Positions 42,141-51,838 are shown, counted from the stretch's first letter. The stretch is 64,000 nt of DNA from Salinirussus salinus (GCF_009831455.1 NZ_WOWO01000003.1:682001-746000); one strand, 5' to 3'. Notes: a model not told the origin generated them from the sequence alone. Program-made: numbers and translations.

Positions 42141-43664
42141 ATGCAACAGACGCTTTCACGACGCCAGTTACTCGGTGGCGTCGCAGGTGGTGCCGTAGCG
42201 ATGACCGCCGGTTGCCAGTCAATCGGCGCTGAAACCGGCGGCGGCTCGAAGACGGTCGCGTTGAGCCAATCCCTTACCAGTGGAGACTGGTCGATGTACG
42301 GTGGTGCGGCGCCGTACTATTCACCGATGCACGAGACATTGACGGCCTCATCACACAACTTCTCGGAGATAGAGCCGTGGCTCGCAACGGAGTGGGAGAC
42401 GGTCGATGACACGACATGGGAGTTCAGACTTCGTGATGACGTGACGTTCCACAACGGGGAGGATTTCACTGCGGACGCCGTCGCTCAATCGCTGTCGGCG
42501 CTGCTCGCGGACCGGCCGCTCGGGTGGGCGAAGGTAACCGATGAGAGTTTTACCGCACTGGATGACCGAACGCTCCAGATCGAGACCGTCGCACGGTTCG
42601 GGGCGCTCGCCGGGACACTGAGCCATCCGCTGTTCGGTATCCAACATCCAAGTAGTTACGAGCGCCCTATCGGCACTGGACCGTTCGAGGCCGAAGCGGT
42701 TGACGCAGACAGCCCACTAGAGACTGTTCGCTTCAGGGACTACTGGGGTGACGAACCGCAACTGGAAGAGCTCACTTTCGAGGGAATCTCCGATCCGACG
42801 ACGCGGTCGACAAGCCTCCAATCCGGCGACATCGATGCGTCGTTCGAGATCCCTCGGCAGGACTACGAACTACTCTCTGCGAACGAGGATATCCAGGTTC
42901 GCACGAAGCGTGAGCCACGTGCCGGATCTGCGATGGTCAACCTTTACAACTCGCCGACTGACGACGCTGACCTCCGTAGAGCGCTCAACTACGCCGTCGA
43001 CCAGCAGGCCATCGTCGAGTCCATCCTGAGTGGAATCGGTGCACCGGCGAAAGGCCCGTACCCGCCGATGATTCCGTGGTCGGCACACGACGATCTCCCT
43101 GCGTACGGACCGAACTTAGAGCGTGCTCGTGAACTGGTCGAGCAATCGGCATACGACGGCGAAGACGTGGCGCTGCACGTGAGTAGCGACACACCGCATA
43201 TGCAACTCATCGCGACACGGATGCAGGAGCGTTTCGCCGAGATCGGCGTCTCAAGTACGGTCCGCCAGTTCGGTCGCGGCTCGTTCTACACAACAGAGCA
43301 GAAAGCCAACTCGAACCTCACACTGATCGAACTGGGATCGATCAACGGGGCCGCGGACTACCTCGTTCGTCTGCAATTCCACTCCGAAGGCGGCGATAAC
43401 GCTGCACTCCACGAGTCGGAGGGGACTGGACTGTACAACCTTGGGCCGGATGTGGACGACCTCATCGAAACGGGTGACCGGGCACTGGACGAGGAGACGA
43501 AACACGAGGCCTACCGCGAGGTACAGCAGCGCGTCATGGAAGAGGGCGTACTCGTCCCGATATACTATAAGGAGTATGTGTTCGGCCAGCGTGCGAACAC
43601 GACGGGCCCACAGATGCACGCCGTCCCCCACATGACTCGGTGGACGGAGTTCGCAAACGAGTAG
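42141..43664 (+). CDS. nikA: Nickel/peptide ABC transporter substrate-binding lipoprotein
   Basis: 507 residues from ATG at 42,141. Twin-arginine signal SRRQLLGGVAGGAVAMTAGC with lipobox TAGC, so it is exported folded and anchored by lipid. The rest is SBP family 5: WETVDDTTWEFRLRDDVTFH, NGEDFTADAVAQSL, LRRALNYAVDQQAIV. Family members bind oligopeptides, nickel or nickel-chelator complexes. The downstream permeases and fused ATPase complete an importer. Nickel as substrate is inferred from the surrounding NikR-like and CobW genes; a peptide or metallophore complex is equally open. Confidence 0.85.
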   Translation: MQQTLSRRQLLGGVAGGAVAMTAGCQSIGAETGGGSKTVALSQSLTSGDWSMYGGAAPYYSPMHETLTASSHNFSEIEPWLATEWETVDDTTWEFRLRDDVTFHNGEDFTADAVAQSLSALLADRPLGWAKVTDESFTALDDRTLQIETVARFGALAGTLSHPLFGIQHPSSYERPIGTGPFEAEAVDADSPLETVRFRDYWGDEPQLEELTFEGISDPTTRSTSLQSGDIDASFEIPRQDYELLSANEDIQVRTKREPRAGSAMVNLYNSPTDDADLRRALNYAVDQQAIVESILSGIGAPAKGPYPPMIPWSAHDDLPAYGPNLERARELVEQSAYDGEDVALHVSSDTPHMQLIATRMQERFAEIGVSSTVRQFGRGSFYTTEQKANSNLTLIELGSINGAADYLVRLQFHSEGGDNAALHESEGTGLYNLGPDVDDLIETGDRALDEETKHEAYREVQQRVMEEGVLVPIYYKEYVFGQRANTTGPQMHAVPHMTRWTEFANE

Positions 43665-43667
43665 CGG

Positions 43668-44615
43668 ATGCACTGGCAGTATCTCTTCCGCCGGTTGACG
43701 CTGACGGCGGTCACCCTAGTGCTGGTCAGCGCTGTCACGTACAGCCTCATCGGCATCGCGCCAGGGGATCCGGCAGAGCTAGTACTGCAAAAACAGCTTG
43801 GCCAATCGCCGACGACCGAACAAATCGAAACGTTCCGTGCGAAGCACGGCTTAGACGAGCCGATACACTGGCAGTATCTCCACTGGTTTGGTGACCTCCT
43901 GAAGGGGGATTTGGGCCAGTCGTACTACCACGAGCGGTCGGTGAGCGAACTGCTCATGGATCGGCTCCCGGTAACAGTCAAACTAGCTGCTGGGGGGCTC
44001 GCGGTGTCGCTCGCCGTATCTCTCCCGACGGGTATCCTCAGTGCCCGCCGCCCACAGGGACTCGCCGACCATCTGAGCCAGACCATCGCACTTCTCGGCG
44101 TCGCGATGCCGAACTTTTGGCTCGGTTACCTCCTGATATTTGCCTTCTCTTTGAAGCTCGGACTGACGCCCGTCTACGGTAGCGGGACACTCGCCCATCT
44201 CGTCCTCCCCTCGATTACCCTCGGGACTGGACTCGCAGCCGTCCAGACCCGGTTGCTCCGTGCGACGCTTCAGGACACGCTCGGCGCGGAATTCGTTACT
44301 GCCGCGCGGACTCGCGGTCTGCGCGAATGGCTCGTCGTCGGCAAGCACGCGCTTCGAAACGCGCTGTTACCATTACTCACCGTGGTCGGCCTCCAGTTGG
44401 GATTCGTCCTCAACGGCGCCGTCGTCGTCGAAGTAGTCTTCCAACGACCCGGACTCGGCACCTTACTGGTGGATGCGATCTTCGACCGGAACTACCCCGT
44501 CGTCCAAGGCGTGACGCTGCTCGCCGGAGTCCTGTTCGTGTCGGTCAACACCGTGACTGACCTCGCGTATGGGCTGATTGACCCACGAATCGACGTTGGG
44601 GGTGACCCAGCGTGA
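43668..44615 (+). CDS. nikB: ABC transporter permease, NikB/DppB type
   Basis: 315 residues, six membrane segments. The N-terminal helix is followed by the family marker GDPAELVLQKQLGQSPTTEQ, and the EAA loop is EFVTAARTRGLREWLVVGKH. It starts three bases after nikA and its stop overlaps the nikC start (GTGA). Forms the channel with NikC. Confidence 0.93.
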   Translation: MHWQYLFRRLTLTAVTLVLVSAVTYSLIGIAPGDPAELVLQKQLGQSPTTEQIETFRAKHGLDEPIHWQYLHWFGDLLKGDLGQSYYHERSVSELLMDRLPVTVKLAAGGLAVSLAVSLPTGILSARRPQGLADHLSQTIALLGVAMPNFWLGYLLIFAFSLKLGLTPVYGSGTLAHLVLPSITLGTGLAAVQTRLLRATLQDTLGAEFVTAARTRGLREWLVVGKHALRNALLPLLTVVGLQLGFVLNGAVVVEVVFQRPGLGTLLVDAIFDRNYPVVQGVTLLAGVLFVSVNTVTDLAYGLIDPRIDVGGDPA

Positions 44616-45499
44616 GTTTCTTCACAGGGGCTGGTGACGAGACGTCGTCTCGCTCACGTACACGCCGGTTACGACGGGCGCTTCGGAAGCCACAGACGGC
44701 TGTTGGCGCGCTGCTCGTGATGACGCTTACCGCCGTCGCACTGCTGGGTCCGGAACTGCTCGCGACCGACCCACTGGCACAGGACCTCACGAGTCGACTG
44801 CAATCTCCCTCGCCAGCGCACCCGTTCGGAACCGATCGACTCGGTCGGGACGTGTTCTCCCGTGTCGTCCACGGAGCGCGGTTCTCATTGGGTATCGCTA
44901 TCACCGTCACAGGCGTCAGGTTTCTCATCGGCGTCGGTATCGGGCTCGTGGCCGGTTATAACGGGGAGTGGATCGACGAACTCATGATGCGGTTCGTCGA
45001 CCTTCTGTTCGCGTTTCCCGGCATCGTCCTGGCACTGGTCATCGCCGGTATCGCTGGTCCCAGTCTCACGAACGTGTTGCTCGCACTGGCGGTCGTCGGC
45101 TGGGGGACCTACGCACGGGTCGTCCGGTCGGAGGTACTGTCCGTTCGCGAGCGTGACTACGTTGCGGCCGCTCGTCTGTCCGGAACGCCCCGCCACCGCG
45201 TCGTCCTTGAGCACGTCCTGCCGAACGTGCTCGGCCCGACAATCGTCCTCGCGGCCCTGGACGTGGGAACGGTCGTCCTCGCGACGGCGGGGCTATCTTT
45301 CCTCGGGCTCGGCGCACAGCCGCCGACACCCGAATGGGGGACCATGATCGCCTCCGGCCGCCACTACCTGCAGACTGCGTGGTGGCTCGTGAACGTTCCT
45401 GGAATTGCAATTGTGCTAACAGTACTAGGATTCACGCTTCTGGGCGATGGGCTCCGCGACGCCCTCGACCCGGACGGAAGAACAAAAAGGGGACGTTGA
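44612..45499 (+). CDS. nikC: ABC transporter permease, NikC/DppC type
   Basis: 295 residues, GTG start. A basic N-terminus, then membrane segments with HPFGTDRLGRDVFSRVVHGA, typical of DppC/NikC, and EAA loop DYVAAARLSGTPRHRVVLEH. Ends ...ALDPDGRTKRGR four bases before the ATPase start. Second half of the channel. Confidence 0.93.
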   Translation: MSFFTGAGDETSSRSRTRRLRRALRKPQTAVGALLVMTLTAVALLGPELLATDPLAQDLTSRLQSPSPAHPFGTDRLGRDVFSRVVHGARFSLGIAITVTGVRFLIGVGIGLVAGYNGEWIDELMMRFVDLLFAFPGIVLALVIAGIAGPSLTNVLLALAVVGWGTYARVVRSEVLSVRERDYVAAARLSGTPRHRVVLEHVLPNVLGPTIVLAALDVGTVVLATAGLSFLGLGAQPPTPEWGTMIASGRHYLQTAWWLVNVPGIAIVLTVLGFTLLGDGLRDALDPDGRTKRGR

Positions 45500-45503
45500 T
45501 ACG

Positions 45504-47258
45504 ATGGCACGACTCGACATCACCAATCTGACAATCACGTACAGTAGTGATAGCCGCCAGCAAACCGCTGTCGATGATGCGAACCTCACGGTCGAACGTG
45601 GGGACCTCGTCGCGCTCGTCGGCGAGAGCGGGGCTGGAAAGTCAACGCTCGCCCGTGCCGTCGCCGGCATCCACGAACCCGCGACCATCCAGTCTGGCTC
45701 GATACTACTGGACGACCGAGACCTCACCACGGCCTCCACCGAGGAGTGGCGGGCCATCCGCGGTTCTCGCGTCGGATTCGCGTTCCAGGACCCAACGACG
45801 GCGTTTGATCCTATATACACTGTCGGTGAGCAGTTGGTAGAAGCAATCCGTGCGGGCGGTACCCCAGTCACCGGTGGCTCCTTGCTCGAGTCAGTCTCTC
45901 GCCGCTTTCGGCGGCGCAGTTTTCCACGACACCGTGATCGGGCGATTGCGCTTCTGGAAGAAGTCGGTATCGACGACCCGGGGGCGTGTCTGGATGCGTA
46001 CCCGTCGGAGTTGAGTGGTGGGCAATGTCAGCGTGCGTTTCTCGCGACGGCGCTGGCCGGTGAACCAGATATCCTCGTCGCCGATGAACCGGCGAGTGGT
46101 CTCGACGCGACAACACAGGCACGCGTACTTGCGCTGCTCGAAAATCTCTCTGAGACGCGTGACCTCGGGGTGTTGTTGGTCACGCACGACCTCGGGCTTG
46201 CAAGTGAACATTGCGACAACATCAGCGTTCTCGCAGACGGACGAACCGTCGACAGCGGACCGGTAGAGGAGCTACTTTCGAAGCCCGACCACACCGCCAC
46301 CGAATCGCTCGTCAGTGCAGCGAGAAGGCTCACGCTCCCGGACCGGCAGCCAGTGTCGGTGGACGGCTGTGGCGCGTCGCCGGGCCCACGACCGACGACC
46401 GACGAGACGATTGTCTCGGTGTGTGGACTCACGAAGCGCTATCCGGTCGACGATGCGATCGTGGATCGTCTGCTGAAGGATAGGTCGTATCTGACCGCCC
46501 TCGACGACGTCTCAATCGACGTTCGGAAAGGTGAAACACTGGGCGTTGTCGGCTCCAGTGGCTCCGGGAAGTCAACTGTTGTCGAGTGTATCGCTGGCCT
46601 GACCGAACCGACGAGCGGTGATGTGCGAATCGACGGCCGGTCGGTCGGGACAGTGTCCTCCCGAGATGTCGAAACACTGGGCCGAGTCGGTGTCGTCTTC
46701 CAGCAGCCGAAATCGAGCTTGAATCCGCGGTGGCCACTCCGTCGGTCGATTGCTGAGCCGCTGTCACGGCGTGGGTGGGCGGACGACCGTATCGACGAGC
46801 GCATCTCCGAGCTGTGTTCGCTGGTCGAGATCTCTCCGTCCGTCGCGGCGTCGAGGCCCGACGCGGTGTCCGGTGGGCAGGCCCAGCGCGCGGCACTGGC
46901 ACGCGCAATCGCAGACGATCCGGAGATCCTGCTGTTGGACGAACCAATGTCGGCGCTGGATGCCACGACGCGCGCTGCGGTTGTATCGTTGCTCGGAGAG
47001 TTGCAGACCAGCAGCGAGGGGCCCGACGCCACCGTCGTCGTCTCTCACGACCTCGGGATAGTCGGTCAACTCGCCGACCGCATCGTCGTCCTGGACAAAG
47101 GTGCAATTGTCGAGAGAGGTCCCGCAGACGAGGTCTTGTCGGCACCGGAACACCCAGGAACACGTGCGTTGCTCGATGCAGTTCCGAATCTCCCCGCAGC
47201 CGCCGAAACAGGCGTGCTGTCGGCTGGAATCACTTCGGACAACGCATCATCACTGTAA
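45504..47258 (+). CDS. Fused NikD-NikE-type double ABC ATPase
   Basis: 584 residues from ATG at 45,504. Two complete ATPase domains in tandem. Domain 1: Walker A VALVGESGAGKSTLARAVAG, signature ELSGGQCQRAFLA, Walker B ILVADEPASGLD. Domain 2, from about residue 300: Walker A GVVGSSGSGKSTVVECIAG, signature AVSGGQAQRAALA, Walker B ILLLDEPMSALDA. In most organisms NikD/DppD and NikE/DppF are separate; here one chain powers the importer with nikA, B and C. The linker carries one oppA-type C-terminal region after domain 1. Confidence 0.93.
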   Translation: MARLDITNLTITYSSDSRQQTAVDDANLTVERGDLVALVGESGAGKSTLARAVAGIHEPATIQSGSILLDDRDLTTASTEEWRAIRGSRVGFAFQDPTTAFDPIYTVGEQLVEAIRAGGTPVTGGSLLESVSRRFRRRSFPRHRDRAIALLEEVGIDDPGACLDAYPSELSGGQCQRAFLATALAGEPDILVADEPASGLDATTQARVLALLENLSETRDLGVLLVTHDLGLASEHCDNISVLADGRTVDSGPVEELLSKPDHTATESLVSAARRLTLPDRQPVSVDGCGASPGPRPTTDETIVSVCGLTKRYPVDDAIVDRLLKDRSYLTALDDVSIDVRKGETLGVVGSSGSGKSTVVECIAGLTEPTSGDVRIDGRSVGTVSSRDVETLGRVGVVFQQPKSSLNPRWPLRRSIAEPLSRRGWADDRIDERISELCSLVEISPSVAASRPDAVSGGQAQRAALARAIADDPEILLLDEPMSALDATTRAAVVSLLGELQTSSEGPDATVVVSHDLGIVGQLADRIVVLDKGAIVERGPADEVLSAPEHPGTRALLDAVPNLPAAAETGVLSAGITSDNASSL

Positions 47259-47269
47259 TCCATTCACTA

Positions 47270-47977
47270 ATGACAGAGAAGACATCCACGAAATACGACG
47301 TAGCGATCGTTGGCGGCGGTCCAGCGGGCTGTTCGGCCGGTGTATTCTGTAGCCGGGCTGGGCTCGACACCGTCGTCGTATCGAACGGCCGCTCTACGCT
47401 CCAGAAATGTGCGTTCGTTGAGAACTATCTCGGCTTCCCGGCGGGAATCGAACCCAGGTCGTTGTTGGAGCTCGTCAAGCGACATGCTCGCGAGGCGGGC
47501 TGTACAATGGTCGAGGAGTCGGTATCATCAGCAGCGGAGGGCGAAGACGCCTTCGTCCTTTCTCTCGACCAAGGGTCGATCACCACCGATCGACTGCTTG
47601 CGGCTTCCTGGTCCGATAGCGACTATCTCGAAGCGCTGGACGTCGAGACGGTGCCCGAATCCGGTTGTGGTTCCGTTTCCGTGGTTCCGACCGACGACAG
47701 AGGGGAGACCAACGTCGACGGCGTGTACGCCGCTGGCCGGATCACCGACACCCACCACCAGGCGATCGTCAACGCAGGCGACGGTGCCCGCGTGGCACTC
47801 GAGATCGTCGAAGAAATCGACCCCGAATTCTACAACGATTGGGTCGCACCCGAAGGCTACTACGAACAATACGACCGCGAGGTGCCGGTCGGGGTCGAAG
47901 AGATCGACCATAGCGAACGACGACACCGTGTCGAGTACGCAAACGAATATATGCGAACGTTCTTCGAGTCGAGGTAA
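47270..47977 (+). CDS. Thioredoxin reductase-like FAD protein lacking the NAD(P) domain
   Basis: 235 residues from ATG at 47,270. FAD site YDVAIVGGGPAGCSAGVFCS and the closing motif VDGVYAAGRITDTHHQAIVN are intact. Thioredoxin reductases have about 310 residues; the central NAD(P)-binding domain with its redox CxxC is absent, so this protein cannot work as a classic reductase. It follows the nik ATPase by 11 bases and is likely in the nik transcript. Perhaps it senses redox or handles a metal ligand. The reading frame is intact, so truncation is old or functional. Confidence 0.78.
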   Translation: MTEKTSTKYDVAIVGGGPAGCSAGVFCSRAGLDTVVVSNGRSTLQKCAFVENYLGFPAGIEPRSLLELVKRHAREAGCTMVEESVSSAAEGEDAFVLSLDQGSITTDRLLAASWSDSDYLEALDVETVPESGCGSVSVVPTDDRGETNVDGVYAAGRITDTHHQAIVNAGDGARVALEIVEEIDPEFYNDWVAPEGYYEQYDREVPVGVEEIDHSERRHRVEYANEYMRTFFESR

Positions 47978-48071
47978 ACTACAAGCCGACGCCGACGCAT
48001 TCTCTCGGAACGTATTATGTAGAACCGTCTGGTGGGCGGTTAGTTATTCTGGTGAGCGAATTAATACTGCG

Positions 48072-48080
48072 TAGCAATTC
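48072..48080 (-). promoter_or_regulatory. TAGCAATTC motif before the C2H2 gene
   Basis: Reverse orientation of the AATTGCTA core seen at three other metal-region promoters. It lies about 60 bases before the zinc-finger start. Confidence 0.3.
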
Positions 48081-48137
48081 TACTGACCTCATTTTTAATA
48101 ACCCTTTTAGTGACTCAGGGCCTCAGTTGTTAATGTA

Positions 48138-48290
48138 ATGTCGTACACCTGCTCCAGTTGCGATGCACAGTTCCAGAGCGCTGCTGGCGTGACCCAGCAC
48201 GTCGCGCTTCACCACAACACGTGTGCCGAGTGCGACGAGAAGTTCGAGGAGACCGACGCGCTGCGCGACCACATCCACGAGAACCACTGA
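48138..48290 (+). CDS. Small two-finger C2H2 zinc protein
   Basis: 50 residues from ATG at 48,138 to TGA at 48,288. Finger 1 is TCSSCDAQF...TQHVALHH (C-x2-C...H-x3-H/H) and finger 2 TCAECDEKF...DALRDHIHENH. Both match the C2H2 pattern with hydrophobic core residues (F, L). AT-rich sequence with TTTTTAATAA (48,090-48,105) supplies a promoter. Small zinc fingers are frequent in haloarchaea; here it could report zinc status or bind nucleic acid. Confidence 0.72.
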   Translation: MSYTCSSCDAQFQSAAGVTQHVALHHNTCAECDEKFEETDALRDHIHENH

Positions 48291-48332
48291 GCGAATAGCT
48301 CGCCGAGAGTTCGCTGGAACTCCCCTTCTCTG

Positions 48333-48716
48333 TCAGGGCCAATCGTCATCAACTGTTGACGCACTCTCAAGCCGCCAGTCCGCAGCCGTTGCAGCGTCGG
48401 TCAGTGATTGGAAGGACCACTCAGGCACTGTCTCTACGATCCCGTCGGTCTCGTCCGTCCCGACGAACACGTACCGTTCCGTCTCGAAGTGATTTCGAAG
48501 ACTCGAGAGTGCCTCTTCGATTGAACGCGGACCCGATAAGAAGTCCTGGGGGTATCCCGCCTCTCGTACTCGCCGTCGTTCGACGAAGGACGACTCCGAG
48601 GAGACGATCCCGATGTAGCTGGTCCACGTTGCGGCGTCTTCGAATGCTCGTTTCGGTCGTGCGAGCTTCTCGAGTGCCTGTAACGAGAAGGCGAGCGTGA
48701 GGTCGTTCGAAGGCAT
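48333..48716 (-). CDS. Haloarchaeal DUF7124-like protein, second copy
   Basis: 127 residues from ATG at 48,716. Paralogue of the gene at 36,157-36,567 (shared NDLTLAFSLQALEKL-type start, RYVFVGTDE and W.F..L.DAA.AADW). Starts two bases before the end of the upstream FAD gene and closes the znu operon on the minus strand. Function unknown. Two copies at the ends of two metal operons suggest a conserved partner of metal uptake. Confidence 0.65.
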   Translation of the reverse strand: MPSNDLTLAFSLQALEKLARPKRAFEDAATWTSYIGIVSSESSFVERRRVREAGYPQDFLSGPRSIEEALSSLRNHFETERYVFVGTDETDGIVETVPEWSFQSLTDAATAADWRLESASTVDDDWP

Positions 48717-48717
48717 C

Positions 48718-50010
48718 TTAGGACCTTCCTCTGGGGGCCGACGGTGCTCCCCGTGAACCGGCCCCGGCTCCTGATGCGAGGAGCCGTTCTGCGACTCGAC
48801 GAGCACCGACGATATTCCGGGCGAAAGGACCGACGCTGGGTTCTGCGAGCGCTCCCGAAACGTACACCGCAGAACGGCTGCCATCGGTCCCTCGCCACGC
48901 GAGCGTCCGGTCGTCGAGGACGGGAAAGCCGCCAGCCCCGCGCTCGAGTGACAACGACTCGGCGACGGATCCGACTAATGGGTGCTCTGGGACTGGATCG
49001 AGTCCGGTCGTGAGGACAACTTGTGCATTCGTTGCGGTCGTGCCGTCGTCGAACCGCACCAGTAATCCCTCGTCTGTCGCGTATGCAGACGCGATCTCGC
49101 CGCGTCGGATTTCGAGATCGTCACAGTCACGGGCTTCGTCCAGTCGACGCTCGACGTACGGCGGAATCGTCGCGTCGTTGCGGGCGGCCCGAATCCGGTC
49201 AAGACGGGCCTTCGACCCCGGCGGGAGCGTGTGAATCTCCTGTTCGATGTGTCGCCAGTTGATCCAGTACGGGTCGGCTTCGGTCAGTTCGATATCGAGG
49301 TCGTGACGCGAAAGGAGTGTCACGTCTGTGTGTTCCGAGAGGCAGCAGGCAAGTTGCCCAGCGGTGATACCGCCCCCAACGACGAACGTCGGCCCCGAAA
49401 ATTCCGCTGCTGTCGTCGGGTCGAACTCGTCGTCCCAGACGTGAACGAGCGGGGCGTCGTCCGGGAGTGACGTCCCCCACGTGGGGAGCGTTCGCGAGCC
49501 ACCGAGTCCGATGGCTAACACGACGTGGCGAGCTTCGAGCGACCCAGCATTCGTCTGTACTTCGAGTCGGTCGCCTGCCCCAGTCCTGGTAACTCCCGTC
49601 GCCCTCGACTGGAGGTGACACTCGTGGATACCACGCCGGTCAATGACGTTTCGAGCGTGGTCGAGAAAGAGTTCCAGCGTCGGTCGATTCGGATAGTTTT
49701 CCGTCGAGACGAGTTCGGCCTCCCGACCTGCCCCCTCCGCGAACGATTCAAGCGAGAACGGCTCTGTGCCGATATGGTGGACGAACGTCGACCGGAGCGT
49801 TCGCATTCCGCACTGACGAGCCTTGGTCTCGAACGACGCGAGTAACTGCTCGCGAGGTTCGACGAGACAGAGGTCCTGGTGTCTGTACGCTCCCTCGGTG
49901 AGGAGATAGTTCGCCAGGCACGTTCCGTGAATACCGCCACCGATGATCACGTACTCGTAGGACTGTGGCCCGCTCATCGTGTGATCGGTGTCCAGTCCGT
50001 CGACGGTCAC
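48718..50010 (-). CDS. FAD/NAD(P)-binding protein, SidA/lysine N-monooxygenase-like
   Basis: 430 residues from a GTG at 50,010 that overlaps the znuB stop (GTGA); ATG at 49,977 (MSGPQSYEYVIIGGG) is the alternative. FAD motif YEYVIIGGGIHGTCLANYLL; NAD(P) motif GPTFVVGGGITAGQLACCLS; FAD-closing VYVSGALAEPSVGPFARNIV. The signature around DPYWINWRHIEQEIHTLP resembles N-hydroxylating monooxygenases that make siderophores. Being in the znu operon, it could modify a metal-binding small molecule, but no biosynthetic partners are seen. A general oxidoreductase is as likely. Confidence 0.75.
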   Translation of the reverse strand: MTVDGLDTDHTMSGPQSYEYVIIGGGIHGTCLANYLLTEGAYRHQDLCLVEPREQLLASFETKARQCGMRTLRSTFVHHIGTEPFSLESFAEGAGREAELVSTENYPNRPTLELFLDHARNVIDRRGIHECHLQSRATGVTRTGAGDRLEVQTNAGSLEARHVVLAIGLGGSRTLPTWGTSLPDDAPLVHVWDDEFDPTTAAEFSGPTFVVGGGITAGQLACCLSEHTDVTLLSRHDLDIELTEADPYWINWRHIEQEIHTLPPGSKARLDRIRAARNDATIPPYVERRLDEARDCDDLEIRRGEIASAYATDEGLLVRFDDGTTATNAQVVLTTGLDPVPEHPLVGSVAESLSLERGAGGFPVLDDRTLAWRGTDGSRSAVYVSGALAEPSVGPFARNIVGARRVAERLLASGAGAGSRGAPSAPRGRS

Positions 50011-51062
50011 TCTCGCTCGCCTCCGTCGGCTTCGAGTCCTTCTCGGGTCTGTCCGGGCCGTTGGCTTCGGAGCCGTTGAACGGTTGGGAGACGATGCGCC
50101 AGCCCCTGGAAGCCGAGGGCGACAGCGTACACAGCAATCGCCGCGACGACAATCGAGCCACCGGCCGCAATTCCATAGACGTACGATAGTGTCACACCGG
50201 CTATCGCCGCGAACTCGGCAGCAAGGACCGCCAACAAGATAGACTGCTTGAAACTCCCGGCGACCTGCGCCGCGGCGGCGACCGGAACGACAAGCATCGC
50301 AGCGACCAGAATGACGCCCATAATCTGCATCGCGCTAACGACGACCATCGCCGTGAGCACGACCATGAGGCGTTTGTACAGGCGGACATTCAGTCGCGCC
50401 GCGCGGGCGGCCGTCGCATCGAACGTGACGTACAGGAGTGGCCGATACGCAAGCGTGACGAGGCTGCCGACGATGACGCTCATCAACACGAGAATCCCGA
50501 CGTTCTCCGTCGAGACGGTCGCCAGACTGCCGAAGAGGTAGGCGTCGATGCCGACCGCAATGCCACCGTCGGTTGCGGTGATGAGAATACTGCCGACGGC
50601 GAACCCGCCCGTCAGGACGATCGCCAGCGAGGTGTCGCTGTACGCCCCGGCGTGTTCGACGAGCAACTCCACGAGCAGCGCCGTGACGACTGCGACCACG
50701 AACGCGGTGAGCAGCGGGGACAGCGTGAGCGAGAGGGCCGAATTGAGGAACAGTCCGACGGCGACGCCGGCGAAGGCTGTGTGTGCGAGGGTGTCGCCGA
50801 TCATCGCCATCTCTCGATGGACGAGGAACGTCCCGACGATCGGCCCGATGACAGCGATACACACCGCAGCGAGGTAGGCTCGCTGCATGTAGGGATATCC
50901 AAGCATCGGTGTGCCGAGCAGGTCGGCCAACACGTCCATTCCGGGACCGAAGATGTGGTCGAGGAACCACTCGACGCCGTCGATGAGTATGCCACCGATC
51001 CATAGGACAGCGGTCACTTCGTCGAACGGCACGCCTGCGTCAAGAGAGGAGGATTGCATCAT
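50007..51062 (-). CDS. znuB: Zinc/manganese ABC transporter permease (ABC-3 family)
   Basis: 351 residues, eight or nine membrane segments. YMQRAYLAAVCIAVIGPIVG and VHREMAMIGDTLAHTAFAGV are ABC-3 family hallmarks (TroC/ZnuB). The N-terminus is extended by about 45 residues with one more hydrophobic stretch. Start is two bases from the znuC stop. Forms the zinc channel. Confidence 0.93.
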   Translation of the reverse strand: MMQSSSLDAGVPFDEVTAVLWIGGILIDGVEWFLDHIFGPGMDVLADLLGTPMLGYPYMQRAYLAAVCIAVIGPIVGTFLVHREMAMIGDTLAHTAFAGVAVGLFLNSALSLTLSPLLTAFVVAVVTALLVELLVEHAGAYSDTSLAIVLTGGFAVGSILITATDGGIAVGIDAYLFGSLATVSTENVGILVLMSVIVGSLVTLAYRPLLYVTFDATAARAARLNVRLYKRLMVVLTAMVVVSAMQIMGVILVAAMLVVPVAAAAQVAGSFKQSILLAVLAAEFAAIAGVTLSYVYGIAAGGSIVVAAIAVYAVALGFQGLAHRLPTVQRLRSQRPGQTREGLEADGGERE

Positions 51063-51064
51063 GG

Positions 51065-51838
51065 TCAGTGGTCGTGGTGGAGGACGTGCTGATCGGTCCC
51101 GTACGCTTGCGCGAGGGCGTCCGTTTCGACGAACGTACTGGGGTCACCGTCGAAGTACAGTTCGCGGTTGAGACACGCGATATCCGTCGCGTAGGTGGTG
51201 ACGACGCCGATATCGTGTTCGATGAGGATGACGGTCAGCCCGGTCGCATTCAGGTCGTGCAGGAGGCTGTAGAACTCCTCTCTGGATTCGGCATCGACGC
51301 CGACCGTCGGTTCGTCGAGTGCGAGCAGGTCGGCCTCCGAGGCGAGGGCACGGGCGATGAAGACCCGTTGTCGTTGGCCACCAGACAGTCGGCCGACTCG
51401 ACGAGACGCGAGATCTGCGATTCCGACCTGTTCCAGCGCCTCCTCGACCGCTCGCCGGTCCGCTGTCGAGAATCGGCCGAAGAGCCGCCGCGGGTATCGC
51501 CCCATCTCGACAACTTCTCGAACCGTGACCGGCATATCGCGCGCCGCCTTCGTCGCGTCCTGTGCGACGTATCCGATTCGCTCACCGGCGTCGAACTCGT
51601 GGGCGGGTTCGCCGAACAGCGAAACCGTTCCACTGTCGGGCCGTCGGAGACCGAGCATCAGGTCAAGCAGCGTGCTCTTGCCGCTGCCGTTCGGCCCGAC
51701 CAGTCCGAGGAAGGATCCGGGTTCGACGTCGATCGACACCGACTCGAGAACCGGGATCTCTCCGTAGCCGAATGTGACGTCGTCGACGCTGATGAGAGGG
51801 TCTCCCGCCCGTTCCCTCTCCGTCGTTGCTGTCGTCAT
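51065..51838 (-). CDS. znuC: Zinc/manganese ABC transporter ATP-binding protein
   Basis: 257 residues from ATG at 51,838, which overlaps the stop of the small gene upstream (ATGA); a longer frame exists but is shadow coding. Walker A LGLVGPNGSGKSTLLDLMLG, Q-loop IGYVAQDAT, signature RLSGGQRQRVFIA, Walker B LLALDEPTVGVD, and H-loop VILIEHDIGVV. The C-terminus ends QHVLHHDH, a His cluster as in ZnuC proteins. Confidence 0.94.
   Translation of the reverse strand: MTTATTERERAGDPLISVDDVTFGYGEIPVLESVSIDVEPGSFLGLVGPNGSGKSTLLDLMLGLRRPDSGTVSLFGEPAHEFDAGERIGYVAQDATKAARDMPVTVREVVEMGRYPRRLFGRFSTADRRAVEEALEQVGIADLASRRVGRLSGGQRQRVFIARALASEADLLALDEPTVGVDAESREEFYSLLHDLNATGLTVILIEHDIGVVTTYATDIACLNRELYFDGDPSTFVETDALAQAYGTDQHVLHHDH

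Noticed and set aside
46775-47269. Upstream extension of the thioredoxin reductase-like frame
   Set aside because: It is Arg-rich shadow coding inside the nik ATPase; ATG at 47,270 is the proper start.
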